A DNA stretch of 64,000 nucleotides, from the NCBI RefSeq assembly GCF_029690045.1, contig NZ_CP121464.1:2542001-2606000 (forward strand). Reading direction: 5' to 3'. Position 1 is the stretch's first letter. Every line of letters starts with the position of its first letter. Shown in pieces: positions 10,284 to 18,817 of this stretch. The stretch comes from Janthinobacterium rivuli. GTDB taxonomy: Bacteria > Pseudomonadota > Gammaproteobacteria > Burkholderiales > Burkholderiaceae_D. Below the pieces are notes generated by a model. The model saw only the letters and a program-made list of their open reading frames with translations, did not search any database and was not told the origin of the DNA. A program made the translations under genes and the position numbers.

Positions 10284-10310
10284 GGGGTCAGACCCGTCGG
10301 GTCTGACCCC
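10284..10310. repeat. GGGGTCAGACCC palindromic element
   Basis: GGGGTCAGACCC and its exact reverse complement GGGTCTGACCCC flank a 3-base loop, forming a perfect 12-bp hairpin. It sits 27 bases after accA and no T run follows it. From memory, this motif recurs between genes in many betaproteobacterial genomes; only one copy is in this window. It could also attenuate transcription between accA and tilS. Confidence 0.7.
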
Positions 10311-10341
10311 TGATTTTCGCCTGCAATGAATAAGTATTTCC

Positions 10342-10387
10342 AGGGACAGTCCGCTAAACGACACCATCCGTTTAGCAGCCTGTCCCT
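10342..10387. repeat. Second interrupted inverted repeat in the accA-tilS gap
   Basis: AGGGACA (10342-10348) pairs with TGTCCCT (10381-10387), and GCTAAACG (10353-10360) pairs with CGTTTAGC (10369-10376), with a short internal loop between the two stems. It lies about 30 bases after the preceding palindrome and ends 22 bases before the tilS start. CTCTTTG follows the stem, so it may also serve as a weak terminator for accA. Confidence 0.6.
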
Positions 10388-10409
10388 CTTTGCATTCCCG
10401 GAGTCCTGA

Positions 10410-11828
10410 TTGAAAAAGCAACAAACCGCCACCGTCGCCGATATCTTCGCCAGCGCGCTGGCAACCTGCGGACCACAAACCGGCGAGACGGTCGGCATCG
10501 CCCTCAGCGGCGGCCTCGATTCCGCAGCCCTGCTGCACCTGGCGCATGCCTGGGCGCAGGAGCATGGCGTGTTTCTTTACGCCTTCCACGTGCATCACGG
10601 CCTGAGCCCGAATGCGGATGCCTGGCTGGCCCACTGCGAGCAGTTGTGCGCCGGCCTGGGTATCGCCTTCGAGGCACGCCGTGTCACCCTGGAAAAGAAT
10701 GCGAAGACGGGCACGGAAGAGGCGGCCCGCAAGCGCCGTTACGCGGCCCTGGGCCAGTTGTGCGCCGCGCACGGCGTGCGCCTGCTGCTCACGGCCCACC
10801 ACCAGGATGACCAGGCCGAGACGGTGCTGCTGCAATTGCTGCGCGGCTCCGGCACGGCGGGCTTGTCGGGCATGGATGGCGCCAACAGTGCGCCCGAGTT
10901 GCTGGGCAACCCTGACCTGGTGATGGCGCGCCCCTTGCTGCCCGTGTCGCGCAAGCAACTCGAAGCGTACGTGGCGAGCCATGCGATCGCGCATATCCAC
11001 GATGAATCGAACGACGATCCCCGCTTCGCCCGCAATGCCTTGCGGCATCAGGTGATGCCCGTGCTGGCGCAGGCGTTTCCCGGTTTCCAGGAGCGCTTCG
11101 CCCGCAGCGCCCAGCATGCGCAATCGGCGCAGCGCCTGCTGACGGAACTGGCGACGCAGGATCTGGCGGCGTGCCTCGATGGCGACTGCATCGAGCTGGC
11201 GAAATTGCGCGAGTTGAGCGCGGACCGCTGCTACAACCTGCTGCGCCACTGGTTCGGCACGCGCGGCTTGCGCATGCCGTCGACGGCATGGCTGGCGGAA
11301 ATGCTGGCGCAATTGCTGGAAGCGCGGCCCGATGCGCAATTGCTGGTCACGCACCCCGAATGCCACGTGCGGCGCCACCGCGACCGGCTGTATCTGACGC
11401 CGAAGCTGAATGACCTTGCCGGCATGCGTGACAAAAGCGATGCGGGCATTCCCGGCCTGGAAAAGGCCAGCCAGCAATTTAGCTGGCAAGGCGAAGCCAG
11501 CCTGGCCTTTCCCGCGTATGGCGGCGTGCTGCATTTCGATGCGGTGGAAGAGGGCGGCCAGGGTATCGATATTGCCTGGTTGCAATCTCAAACCTTGACG
11601 ATCGACTTCCGCCAGGGTGGCGAGCGCCTGAAACTGGCCTTGAACCGTCCCACCAAGAGCTTGAAATACCACTACCAGGCGTTTGACGTGCCCGCCTGGG
11701 AACGCGAACGCCTGCCCCTTGTCTGTGCGGCGCAACAATTGCTGTTCGCGGCTGGTATCGGCCTCGATTGCCATTGCCTGAGTCTGCTGGACCGTCCCCG
11801 CGTCGCCCTGCGCTGGGTCTCCTGCTGA
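10410..11828 (+). CDS. tilS: tRNA(Ile)-lysidine synthase
   Basis: TilS ATP-dependently attaches lysine to C34 of tRNA-Ile(CAU) so that it reads AUA. The N-type PP-loop is SGGLDS at residues 33-38, followed by HVHHGLSPNADAW and the family motif LTAHHQDDQAETVLLQLLRG. The C-terminal domain ends with GGERLKLALNRPTKSLKYH and related residues. The start appears to be TTG at 10410, with GGAG eight bases upstream; no ATG is available near it. Length 472 residues is within the normal range. Confidence 0.94.
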   Translation: MKKQQTATVADIFASALATCGPQTGETVGIALSGGLDSAALLHLAHAWAQEHGVFLYAFHVHHGLSPNADAWLAHCEQLCAGLGIAFEARRVTLEKNAKTGTEEAARKRRYAALGQLCAAHGVRLLLTAHHQDDQAETVLLQLLRGSGTAGLSGMDGANSAPELLGNPDLVMARPLLPVSRKQLEAYVASHAIAHIHDESNDDPRFARNALRHQVMPVLAQAFPGFQERFARSAQHAQSAQRLLTELATQDLAACLDGDCIELAKLRELSADRCYNLLRHWFGTRGLRMPSTAWLAEMLAQLLEARPDAQLLVTHPECHVRRHRDRLYLTPKLNDLAGMRDKSDAGIPGLEKASQQFSWQGEASLAFPAYGGVLHFDAVEEGGQGIDIAWLQSQTLTIDFRQGGERLKLALNRPTKSLKYHYQAFDVPAWERERLPLVCAAQQLLFAAGIGLDCHCLSLLDRPRVALRWVSC

Positions 11829-11837
11829 GCGTAGGGC

Positions 11838-11878
11838 CAGCCGCCACGGCCACTCCCGGGGTGGCCGCCAAGCGGCTG
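11838..11878 (+). terminator. Strong hairpin after tilS
   Basis: CAGCCGC (11838-11844) pairs with GCGGCTG (11872-11878), and inside it GGCCAC (11848-11853) pairs with GTGGCC (11861-11866). No T run follows, so if it ends tilS transcription it does so without a classical U tail. Confidence 0.5.
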
Positions 11879-11951
11879 CCCAAGCCAGCTGGACTGCATG
11901 GATTGGTTATTTCCATATGCGCAATCGGTATGAGCTAATGCGCTTTTTAGC

Positions 11952-11980
11952 TTGTTATTTTGCATTGCGGCATGTAGAGT
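11952..11980 (+). promoter_or_regulatory. Candidate lysC promoter
   Basis: TTGTTA (11952-11957) and TAGAGT (11975-11980) are spaced by 17 bases, each matching four of six consensus positions. It lies 44 bases before the lysC start. No lysine riboswitch-like leader is possible in so short a stretch. Confidence 0.35.
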
Positions 11981-12024
11981 AAAGCCCTCCTTTTTTATTC
12001 TTCTTGAGCGGAAACTTCACTCTT

Positions 12025-13272
12025 ATGGCTTTAATCGTCCACAAATATGGCGGTACGTCGATGGGCTCGACTGACCGTATCAAGAATGTCGCCAAGCGCG
12101 TTGCCAAGTGGCACGACGCTGGGCATCAAATCGTGGTGGTGCCATCCGCCATGTCGGGCGAAACGAACCGCCTGATTGGACTGGCCAAGGAAATCATGGA
12201 TCAACCCGATCCCCGTGAACTTGACATGATCGCCTCGACAGGCGAACAAGTGTCCGTCGGCCTATTGTCGATGGCACTGCTGGCGATCGGCAAACAAGCC
12301 GTATCCTATGCTGGCTGGCAAGTCGCGATCAAGACCGATTCCGCCTTTACCAAGGCACGCATTCAGTCGATCGATGACGAAAAAGTCAAACGCGACCTCG
12401 ATGCGGGCAAGATTGTCATCATTACCGGTTTCCAGGGTGTCGACGAACACGACAACATCGCGACCCTGGGCCGCGGCGGTTCGGACACCTCGGCAGTGGC
12501 GATCGCCGCCGCCATGAAGGCGGCCGAATGCCTGATCTTCACGGACGTCGACGGCGTCTACACGACCGACCCGCGCGTGGTTTCCGAGGCGCGCCGCCTG
12601 AAGACCATCACCTTTGAAGAAATGCTGGAACTGGCTTCGCTGGGTTCCAAAGTGCTGCAAACGCGTTCGGTGGAATTCGCCGGCAACTACCGCGTGCCCA
12701 CGCGCGTGCTGTCGTCGCTGACCGACCCGATGTTGCCGCTGGAAATAGAAGCCAATTCAGGCACCCTGATTTCGTTTGAGGAAGATACAAACATGGAACA
12801 AGCAGTCATCTCCGGCATCGCCTTCAACCGCGATGAAGCCAAAATCACCGTGCTCGGCGTGCCCGACCGTCCAGGCGTGGCGTACCACATCCTGGGACCG
12901 GTGGCGGATGCGAACATCGAGGTCGACATGATCATACAGAATCAGTCGGTCGACGGTAAAACGGACTTCACCTTCACGGTCTCGCGCGGCGAGTACACGC
13001 GCGCCTTGGCCGTGCTGGAAGCGAACCGCGAATCGCTGGGCGCGGCCAGCATCACGGGCGACGCGAAAGTGTCGAAACTGTCCGTCGTCGGCGTGGGCAT
13101 GCGCAGCCACGTTGGCGTCGCCTCGCAAATGTTCCGCACCCTGTCGGAAGAGGGCATCAACATCATGATGATCTCCACTTCCGAGATCAAGATCTCCGTG
13201 CTGATCGATGAAAAGTACATGGAACTGGCCGTGCGCGCGCTGCATAAGGCGTTCGAGCTGGAAAAAGCTTAA
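12025..13272 (+). CDS. lysC: Aspartate kinase
   Basis: This enzyme phosphorylates aspartate, the first step to lysine, threonine, methionine and diaminopimelate. The start at 12025 gives the family N-terminus MALIVHKYGGTSMG; a TTG 21 bases upstream is in frame but unneeded. The kinase core includes GFQGVDEHDNIATLGRGGSD and FTDVDGVYTTDPR. Two ACT domains fill the last 150 residues (from about KITVLGVPDRPGVAYHI and KLSVVGVGMRSHVGVASQM), the usual site of feedback inhibition. Length 415 residues is normal. Confidence 0.97.
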   Translation: MALIVHKYGGTSMGSTDRIKNVAKRVAKWHDAGHQIVVVPSAMSGETNRLIGLAKEIMDQPDPRELDMIASTGEQVSVGLLSMALLAIGKQAVSYAGWQVAIKTDSAFTKARIQSIDDEKVKRDLDAGKIVIITGFQGVDEHDNIATLGRGGSDTSAVAIAAAMKAAECLIFTDVDGVYTTDPRVVSEARRLKTITFEEMLELASLGSKVLQTRSVEFAGNYRVPTRVLSSLTDPMLPLEIEANSGTLISFEEDTNMEQAVISGIAFNRDEAKITVLGVPDRPGVAYHILGPVADANIEVDMIIQNQSVDGKTDFTFTVSRGEYTRALAVLEANRESLGAASITGDAKVSKLSVVGVGMRSHVGVASQMFRTLSEEGINIMMISTSEIKISVLIDEKYMELAVRALHKAFELEKA

Positions 13273-13285
13273 ATATCCAAAAAAA

Positions 13286-13317
13286 TTGCCCCACGCCCTT
13301 GACCAAAGGGGGGGCAA
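13286..13317. terminator. Hairpin after lysC
   Basis: TTGCCCC (13286-13292) pairs with GGGGCAA (13311-13317), with an inner CCCTT/AAGGG stem. The T run is better on the minus strand (from the A run at 13279-13285), so it may work in both directions, although I see no minus-strand gene close by that needs it. Confidence 0.6.
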
Positions 13318-13382
13318 TCGATATTATGACGTTCGTCGCTGCAGCGCAGTTAGCTACAGAGACATAGTTGAGTAATCAGCTA

Positions 13383-13475
13383 GGAGACGTGGCCGAGTGG
13401 CCGAAGGCACATCCCTGCTAAGGATGCATACGGCTTATACCTGTATCGTGGGTTCGAATCCCACCGTCTCCGCCA
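13383..13475 (+). tRNA. tRNA-Ser (anticodon GCT)
   Basis: The acceptor stem GGAGACG pairs with CGTCTCC, followed by the discriminator G and an encoded CCA. The anticodon arm is CATCC-CTGCTAA-GGATG with anticodon GCT, reading AGC/AGU. A long variable arm (CATACGGCTTATACCTGTATCG region) precedes the T arm GTGGG-TTCGAAT-CCCAC, as expected for a class II serine tRNA. Total length is 93 bases. Confidence 0.97.
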
Positions 13476-13544
13476 GAATCAAACAAAAAAGCCTCCCCTG
13501 CGGGAGGCTTTTTTGTTTGTCTGGACGGAACGGTGGGATTCGAA
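13453..13544. repeat. Imperfect inverted duplication of tRNA-Ser 3' end plus terminator
   Basis: The bases TTCGAATCCCACCG of the tRNA T arm (from 13453) reappear in reverse complement at 13544-13531. The match continues through a CCAGA equivalent of the tRNA 3' end and joins the terminator stem. The arms are about 43-45 bases with a few mismatches. The 150 bases beyond it, to the end of the next gene at 13699, are GC-rich and contain a 6-bp hairpin (13551-13566) but no gene I can support. Confidence 0.7.
13481..13518. terminator. Bidirectional terminator after tRNA-Ser
   Basis: AAACAAAAAAGCCTCCC (13481-13497) pairs with its exact complement GGGAGGCTTTTTTGTTT (13502-13518) around a 4-base loop. 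The T run on each strand makes it functional in both directions. Confidence 0.88.
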
Positions 13545-13698
13545 GACGGAGCGCCCTAAGGGGCGCGAGGCTATCCGAATCGCCATTCTGCCGCGCCCCG
13601 CGCGGCCCCGCTGGCCGCGCAGCGGCCAACGCCGTCCCCTCATTTCAGGCCGTAGCGGCCAGCGCCTCGCACCGCCAGCATCACCCAGACGGCCAAAA

Positions 13699-14238
13699 TC
13701 ACCGCTTCGCCTCCCGCTCCAGCGTATCCCTGCCAATAATCTTCAAGCTCGTCCCGCCCTTGAACGGCAACGTTTCCTCGCCAGCGTCAGATGCGGCGCC
13801 GCCGCCGATCCGGATCCCCGCCGAGACGCCGATTTCGGCCGTCACGTCGACGAATTCCTTGCGGAACAGCAGCAGCTCCGTATGCTTGATGATGCTTTGC
13901 AGCGCAATCGACTGGCCCGGCGCGATGGTGGTAAAGGCGCGCTTGAGCGCATGGTTCGCCAGGCCCGTCTTCAGGACCTGGCTTTGTTCGCTCACATTGT
14001 CGACCAGGCGCAGGTTGGGGCCGCGTTGCTGGATGTAGTCGAGCGGATAGCCGACGGCCGCGCTGCCGGTATTTTTGATGACGACCTCGATGCGCATGTC
14101 GCTGCCCGTGAAAATGCAGGCCGGATTGTCGAGGCAATGGGCGCTAACGGAAAGTACGTCGTTCGGCATGGCGTGTCCTGTGAGGTGTAGGGAGGTTGCA
14201 AACAGCCCGGTTACGAGCCATTGAGGATGATATCGCAT
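13699..14238 (-). CDS. Putative periplasmic immunity protein for the VgrG-metallopeptidase
   Basis: I recognise no named family. From the ATG at 14238 it has 179 residues with a signal peptide (hydrophobic LVTGLFATSLHLTGHA), suggesting a periplasmic mature protein. The mature part is rich in beta-strand pattern (DMRIEVVIKNTGSAAVGYPL, FTTIAPGQSIALQS), like an Ig-type sandwich; such folds occur in some protease inhibitors, but that is only a hint. The start overlaps the end of the upstream vgrG by 28 bases. An alternative ATG at 14169 has AGGA before it and would give a 156-residue cytoplasmic form. Position directly after an effector gene, on the same strand, is the main reason for the immunity call. 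Confidence 0.55.
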   Translation of the reverse strand: MRYHPQWLVTGLFATSLHLTGHAMPNDVLSVSAHCLDNPACIFTGSDMRIEVVIKNTGSAAVGYPLDYIQQRGPNLRLVDNVSEQSQVLKTGLANHALKRAFTTIAPGQSIALQSIIKHTELLLFRKEFVDVTAEIGVSAGIRIGGGAASDAGEETLPFKGGTSLKIIGRDTLEREAKR

Positions 14239-17200
14239 TTGATTTTCCGTCCTATTTTTGCCCGCAGCAATTCTTGCACTTCGATGGCGATTTGCCAGCC
14301 GTGCCGCTTGAGGACAATCACGGAGCCGTAGGCACTCATGATGTTGGCAACTGCCGGGTCCGGTTCCGTGCCGTCCGCCAGGGCCGGTACGGGCGCATCC
14401 CAGCTGCCGTCGGGCTTCATGTACTTGACGGTTTCGTCATCGCCGTCGACATAGGAATATTCGTCCGGTATGCCATAGCAATGGCCGAATTCATGCGCGT
14501 GGGTTTGCCCGTTGGTGGCCATCGATACGTCGATCACGGTGCCGGTCACGCCTTCGCGGTCGTAGCGTTTGTGGATCTGCATGGTGTAGTGCTCCCTGCT
14601 TTCCACGTACTCCACGCGGTAGACGATGGGCAGGATGCGCGTGCCGCATTCCGGATCGACGATCTCCATGCGGAATTTATTGTTCCAGTGCTGTTCCAGG
14701 CCCGTCCTGGCGACTTCCTTGACGTACTTGATGACGGCGGCGCGCTGCTTGGCCCGCGTGGCGGCCTGTGGGGTACCCTTCTCGCGCGCTTCCAGCGCCT
14801 GGTCTTCGGCCGACAGCACCGTCACCACCTTGACGCGCAATTCGGCGATGATGCTGGTATTCGACTTGACGGGCACGTAGATCTTGTAGCGCACGGTGTC
14901 GAAATAATTATGCGGCGCGCCATTGGTGCCGAAAGTATTGTTGTAGCGCGGCACGCTGGAGACATCGATCTCCTTTTCGTAGTCGGCGATCCAGCAGGCG
15001 GGGCGCTTGATCAGCACTTCCTTGCGCTGCTTGTTGTCGACGGGGCTGGTGCTCGACGTACCCGTTTCCTTGAATTTTGGCTCGGGCTTGGGCGGCGCCT
15101 TGGCCGTCGTGCCGGGCGCGGGCGCCTTGGCGCGCGTATCTGGCGCGGGTGCGGGCGCAGGGCTGTCCGGTGTCTCGGGCAACTCGCCCGGCGATTTGAG
15201 CAGTTCGATCACCAGTAGCTCGACGGCGGCAGCCGCCACGATGTGGGTCAAGCCCCTGGCGTCCGTCATGCCCGTTTCGATGCTGCCGTCGGCGCGCTTG
15301 ACGCGGTACGGCTGGCGCGGCATCAGTTCGCCCGTGTCGCGGTCTTTCAGCACGAAGCCTTCGTCGAACAGTTTCAGGCGGCTGTCGGGCAAGGGCGGCA
15401 GGCCGGCGGCGACGCTGGCGCCGCCGTTGAAGACATGCTGCCCGCCCTTGACCGTGAAATGACCGGGGCAGCGGAAGGTGATGTCGCCGCCTTCGAGCGT
15501 GATCGACGATTGTCCCGCCTGCAGGACGATTTTCTGGTTGGCCTTGATGTCGATGCTGTCGCTCACGGAGATCACCGTGATGGCTTGATCGGCGAGGATT
15601 TCCAGCTGGTCGGTATGCGCTTCGAGCGAGACGGGGCCGTTGCCCGCGACGGCCTTGATGCCGCCTTCCTGGCTGAACAGCGTGGCCGCGTTGGCCGCCA
15701 CCGAGGCGACCGTCTGGCCAGCCGTCATGTGCAGGTCGGCCTGCGCCGTCCAGTGCAGCTGCTGGCCCGCGAACAGCACGGTCGACGCGGGCGTGGCCCA
15801 GTTGATGCTGCTGGGCGACTCCATCACCACCAGCGGCTGGGCGTAGCGTTCCACGGGCTGCGCCGCATCGGGCGCGCGCGTGCCGCTGCCCGCCTTGCTG
15901 GCTTCCTGGCCGCCGACAGCGGCCTGGTACTTGCCATCCTGTTGCGGGTCGATCTGCGCCGCCATGTCCAGCTGCGCCTGGTTCGCATCCTTGCTGACGA
16001 GGGCGTTTTGCTGGCTAGCCGACGTCGCCACCGTCTTGCTCAGTTCACAGGCGCCGCGCAGCAGGGCCAGTGCTTCCTTCGTGTCGAGCTGGCTCGAGGT
16101 CACGCCGGCGCCCTGGCGCGCGCGCGCCGTGGTCGAGATCAGCATGCCTTCGCCAGCGCGCAGCATGGCCCAGGCATCGGTGCGCAATTCAAAGCCGCTG
16201 CCGCGGTAGCTGCCCCGTTGCGCCGAGCTGGCGCCTTGCTGCACCAGGTAGCCCAGATTGAGCTCGGTGGCGGCGCTGCTCGAAGCGAGCCGGGTGCGCA
16301 GCTGGCCCTGGGTATCGTCGAGTACCCATTGGTTGTAGCCGGCGCCGTCGAAATTGTGGCTGTGCATGCCCGACAGGACGCCCGCGTGGTTGACGCCCGA
16401 ATCCTCGCCGGCCGCATACGGCGGCGTGTCGCTGCCCGTGTAGAGCTGGGCGACGACCAGCGGGCGGTCCATGTCGCCTTCGATAAAGTCGACCAGCACT
16501 TCCGTGCCGAGGCGCGGCGTGAATTGCGAACCCCAGTTCGGGCCGGCCAGCGCTTCGGCCACGCGCACCCAGGCGCCGGACGCCTCGTTGCCGGGCGCGT
16601 TGCCCTGCGCGTCGGTATTGTGCGCCAGGCCGCCCGGATTGGCGGCGCTGCCGCGCTGCCAGGCGAACTGGATGCGCACCTGGTGGTCGCGGCCCGTGGT
16701 GGCCACGCTGTCGGCCAGCCCCACCACCAGCGCCGTCTGCGGGCCCAGCGCCACGGCCGGCGCGCGCGCGGCGGTGGCGCGCGGCACGATGGCCACGCTG
16801 GTGCGCACGCAGCCGAAGCGGTTGCGGTAGGTGCCCGGTTCGATCTGGCCGGCGATCCAGTCGGCCACGCCGCCCAGGCCGGCCTTCTTGGCCAGCGTCG
16901 ACAGCATGCCGCCCAGACTGGCGCCGGCTGTTCCCGCATTGTTGCGCGCCTGGTGTTCGGCCCACAGCACGGTGAAGGCGTTGGCGCCATCGGCATGCTG
17001 TTCGTGCTGCAGCAGGCGCATGGCGTGGCCGGCGGCCAGGCGGCGCACGGCGCCGGCGCCGTCGAACTGCTTGTTGTCCAGTTCCAGCGCTTGCAGCATG
17101 CGCTCGCTGTGCGGCCCGGCCGCCGCGCGGTCGGCGTGCCGGCGTTCGCCAGCGCCGTCATACACGGCCAGCTGCGGCAATTGCCCCGCCTCCAGGCTGG

Positions 17201-18026
17201 AAACCTGCTCGGCGGCGGGCGCCGTCACCTGTTCCGGATGCCAGCTGCTGATGCTGACGGCATTCGACCGCACCTGGCGGCGCGCGCCGAAGCGGTCGAT
17301 GGCGTCGTCCGTATCGGTGGCGCGCACGCCGTGAAAGCGCATGTCGGCGCCGCCCGGCGTCTGTGGCGCGGCGGCCTTGCTGTCGAAGATCACCAGCTTG
17401 TGCCTGGCCTGCGCGTCGCCATCGCCGCCTTCCTGCGCGCCGCCGGGCTGGTCGTGCTCGAAGCGCCAGCTCAGGCCTTCCGCCGCCAGCAGGCGCGCGA
17501 AGAATTCGAAGTCGCTTTCGCGGTACTGGGTACAGATGGCGCGCGTGGCCAAGGCCTGGCTGACGTCGAATTCGAAGCGCAGCTGCGGGTAGTCGGCCAG
17601 CAGCTCGGTGACGATGTCGCGTGCGTTCTTGTCCTGGAAAATATAACTGTCGCGGCGCAGCTGCAGCAGGGCCAGGGCCGGCTCGAGGCGCAGCCGGTAG
17701 CGCGCCACGCCGCCGTCGGCGCCGATCCAGGCGCAATCGGTGCAGATGCCGTGCCAGGCGCGCTGGCTACCGTCGGGCTGCAGCAGGCACAGCGTCATTT
17801 CCTCGCCGATGAAGGAAGCCAGGTCCAGGCTGGCCGCGGTGCTCAGCGCGTCGACCTCGAAGCGGAACAGTTCATTGACGGCCTCGCGGCCCTCGAACTG
17901 TTCCGCCATCAGCGATTCCGGCTGCCCGGACTGCTGCGCCGTGGCCAGGGTGATGAGCCGCGCATGCTGGCTCAGGCCTGTGCCGAACTGACCCGTCGCT
18001 GCGGGGCTTGCTTGTGCGTCGCTCAT
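14211..18026 (-). CDS. vgrG: Evolved VgrG (TssI) with C-terminal zincin-type metallopeptidase domain
   Basis: At about 1271 residues this is far longer than a plain VgrG. The N-terminal half has the spike fold (YRESDFEFFARLLAAEGLSWRFE; gp5 OB-fold with HQVRIQFAWQRG and VDFIEGDMDRPLVVAQLYTG), then a DUF2345-like beta-helix. A transthyretin-like stretch follows (VLKDRDTGELMPRQPYRVKR), then a Pro/Ala linker and a C-terminal domain with HEFGHCYGIPDE near residue 1178 and NIMSAYGS, which resembles a Met-turn. The HExxH variant HEFGH marks a zinc metallopeptidase, so this is probably a secreted effector that degrades a protein or peptide target. The start ATG at 18026 overlaps the tssL stop as TGATG; a GTG one codon upstream is possible. 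Confidence 0.9.
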   Translation of the reverse strand: MSDAQASPAATGQFGTGLSQHARLITLATAQQSGQPESLMAEQFEGREAVNELFRFEVDALSTAASLDLASFIGEEMTLCLLQPDGSQRAWHGICTDCAWIGADGGVARYRLRLEPALALLQLRRDSYIFQDKNARDIVTELLADYPQLRFEFDVSQALATRAICTQYRESDFEFFARLLAAEGLSWRFEHDQPGGAQEGGDGDAQARHKLVIFDSKAAAPQTPGGADMRFHGVRATDTDDAIDRFGARRQVRSNAVSISSWHPEQVTAPAAEQVSSLEAGQLPQLAVYDGAGERRHADRAAAGPHSERMLQALELDNKQFDGAGAVRRLAAGHAMRLLQHEQHADGANAFTVLWAEHQARNNAGTAGASLGGMLSTLAKKAGLGGVADWIAGQIEPGTYRNRFGCVRTSVAIVPRATAARAPAVALGPQTALVVGLADSVATTGRDHQVRIQFAWQRGSAANPGGLAHNTDAQGNAPGNEASGAWVRVAEALAGPNWGSQFTPRLGTEVLVDFIEGDMDRPLVVAQLYTGSDTPPYAAGEDSGVNHAGVLSGMHSHNFDGAGYNQWVLDDTQGQLRTRLASSSAATELNLGYLVQQGASSAQRGSYRGSGFELRTDAWAMLRAGEGMLISTTARARQGAGVTSSQLDTKEALALLRGACELSKTVATSASQQNALVSKDANQAQLDMAAQIDPQQDGKYQAAVGGQEASKAGSGTRAPDAAQPVERYAQPLVVMESPSSINWATPASTVLFAGQQLHWTAQADLHMTAGQTVASVAANAATLFSQEGGIKAVAGNGPVSLEAHTDQLEILADQAITVISVSDSIDIKANQKIVLQAGQSSITLEGGDITFRCPGHFTVKGGQHVFNGGASVAAGLPPLPDSRLKLFDEGFVLKDRDTGELMPRQPYRVKRADGSIETGMTDARGLTHIVAAAAVELLVIELLKSPGELPETPDSPAPAPAPDTRAKAPAPGTTAKAPPKPEPKFKETGTSSTSPVDNKQRKEVLIKRPACWIADYEKEIDVSSVPRYNNTFGTNGAPHNYFDTVRYKIYVPVKSNTSIIAELRVKVVTVLSAEDQALEAREKGTPQAATRAKQRAAVIKYVKEVARTGLEQHWNNKFRMEIVDPECGTRILPIVYRVEYVESREHYTMQIHKRYDREGVTGTVIDVSMATNGQTHAHEFGHCYGIPDEYSYVDGDDETVKYMKPDGSWDAPVPALADGTEPDPAVANIMSAYGSVIVLKRHGWQIAIEVQELLRAKIGRKIKCDIILNGS

Positions 18027-18808
18027 CACGGCAGGGTAATGCTCAGGTTAGCCACGCGCGGCGCCAGCTTGACGATGTCGTTGTAGGCATTGATCTGCGC
18101 TTGCGTCTGTTTGGCCAGCATGGTGCGCAGCCCCAGGTAGCCCATGGCGCAGATCAGGGCGAACACCGAACACAGCACCCAGACCGGCACGTTGTTGCGC
18201 AGCTTGTGGATGATCTGGTCGGGCCGCTCCGCATGCGGGGCGAAGCCGGTTTTCTTGCCCTTCATCTGGGCGATTTCGTCGCCCAGGCGCGCCGTCAGGT
18301 AGTTGAGTTTTTCCGGGCCTTCGAGGATGTAGCGGCCCTGGAAACCCAGCAGCAGGCACATGTGGAAGACTTCGAGCGCCTGCAGGTGCGCGCTGCCGCG
18401 CGCGCGCAGCGCTTCGAGACGGATGAAGAAGTTTTCGCCGGCCAGCTGGTCGCCGAAGAGCACCAGCTGCAAGGGCCGGCGCGCCCATTCGTCGCGGATG
18501 CTGTAGGGCGAGCGCAGGATGATTTCATCGACGGCCGCGCAGAACGCATATTTTGCGGCGTCGATGTCGTCCGCCGACGCGCCCTGTTTTTTCGCGCCGC
18601 GGCTGAACTCATCGAGGAAGTGCGTCATTTTGCTGATGAAATCGGCATTGTCTTGCGGCCCGCTGCCGTTCTTCAGCATGAAGAGGGCGTAAAAGCCGTC
18701 GTACATCAAGTCCATCAAGGTGTGTTCGGTGCCGGGACCGGCAGCCATGCTGGAGGCATAGGCGGCCTGGCCGCCGGACATCAGGGAAGGGGTAGCGCTG
18801 GAGTGCAT
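18026..18808 (-). CDS. tssL: T6SS membrane-complex protein TssL (DotU/IcmH)
   Basis: TssL is an inner-membrane part of the T6SS membrane complex. This 260-residue protein has the cytoplasmic DotU bundle (AKYAFCAAVDEIILRSPY, GENFFIRLEALR, ALEVFHMCLLLGFQGRY) and one C-terminal membrane span (VPVWVLCSVFALICAMGYLGL). It has no OmpA-like extension, so peptidoglycan binding must come from another protein, perhaps the OmpA-type protein encoded at 30918-31730. It lies 9 bases after tssK. Confidence 0.95.
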   Translation of the reverse strand: MHSSATPSLMSGGQAAYASSMAAGPGTEHTLMDLMYDGFYALFMLKNGSGPQDNADFISKMTHFLDEFSRGAKKQGASADDIDAAKYAFCAAVDEIILRSPYSIRDEWARRPLQLVLFGDQLAGENFFIRLEALRARGSAHLQALEVFHMCLLLGFQGRYILEGPEKLNYLTARLGDEIAQMKGKKTGFAPHAERPDQIIHKLRNNVPVWVLCSVFALICAMGYLGLRTMLAKQTQAQINAYNDIVKLAPRVANLSITLP

Positions 18809-18817
18809 CGTTGGACC

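Noticed and set aside
11829..12024. A lysine riboswitch ahead of lysC
   Set aside because: The leader after the candidate promoter is only about 40 bases, and the hairpin further up belongs to the end of tilS.
15243..18086. A 947-codon open frame on the plus strand opposite the first vgrG
   Set aside because: It lies antisense to a clear vgrG, is rich in Arg/Ala/His/Gly, and has no family signature. Such long empty frames are usual opposite GC-rich genes; similar ones opposite tssC, tssF, clpV and tssM were also left out.
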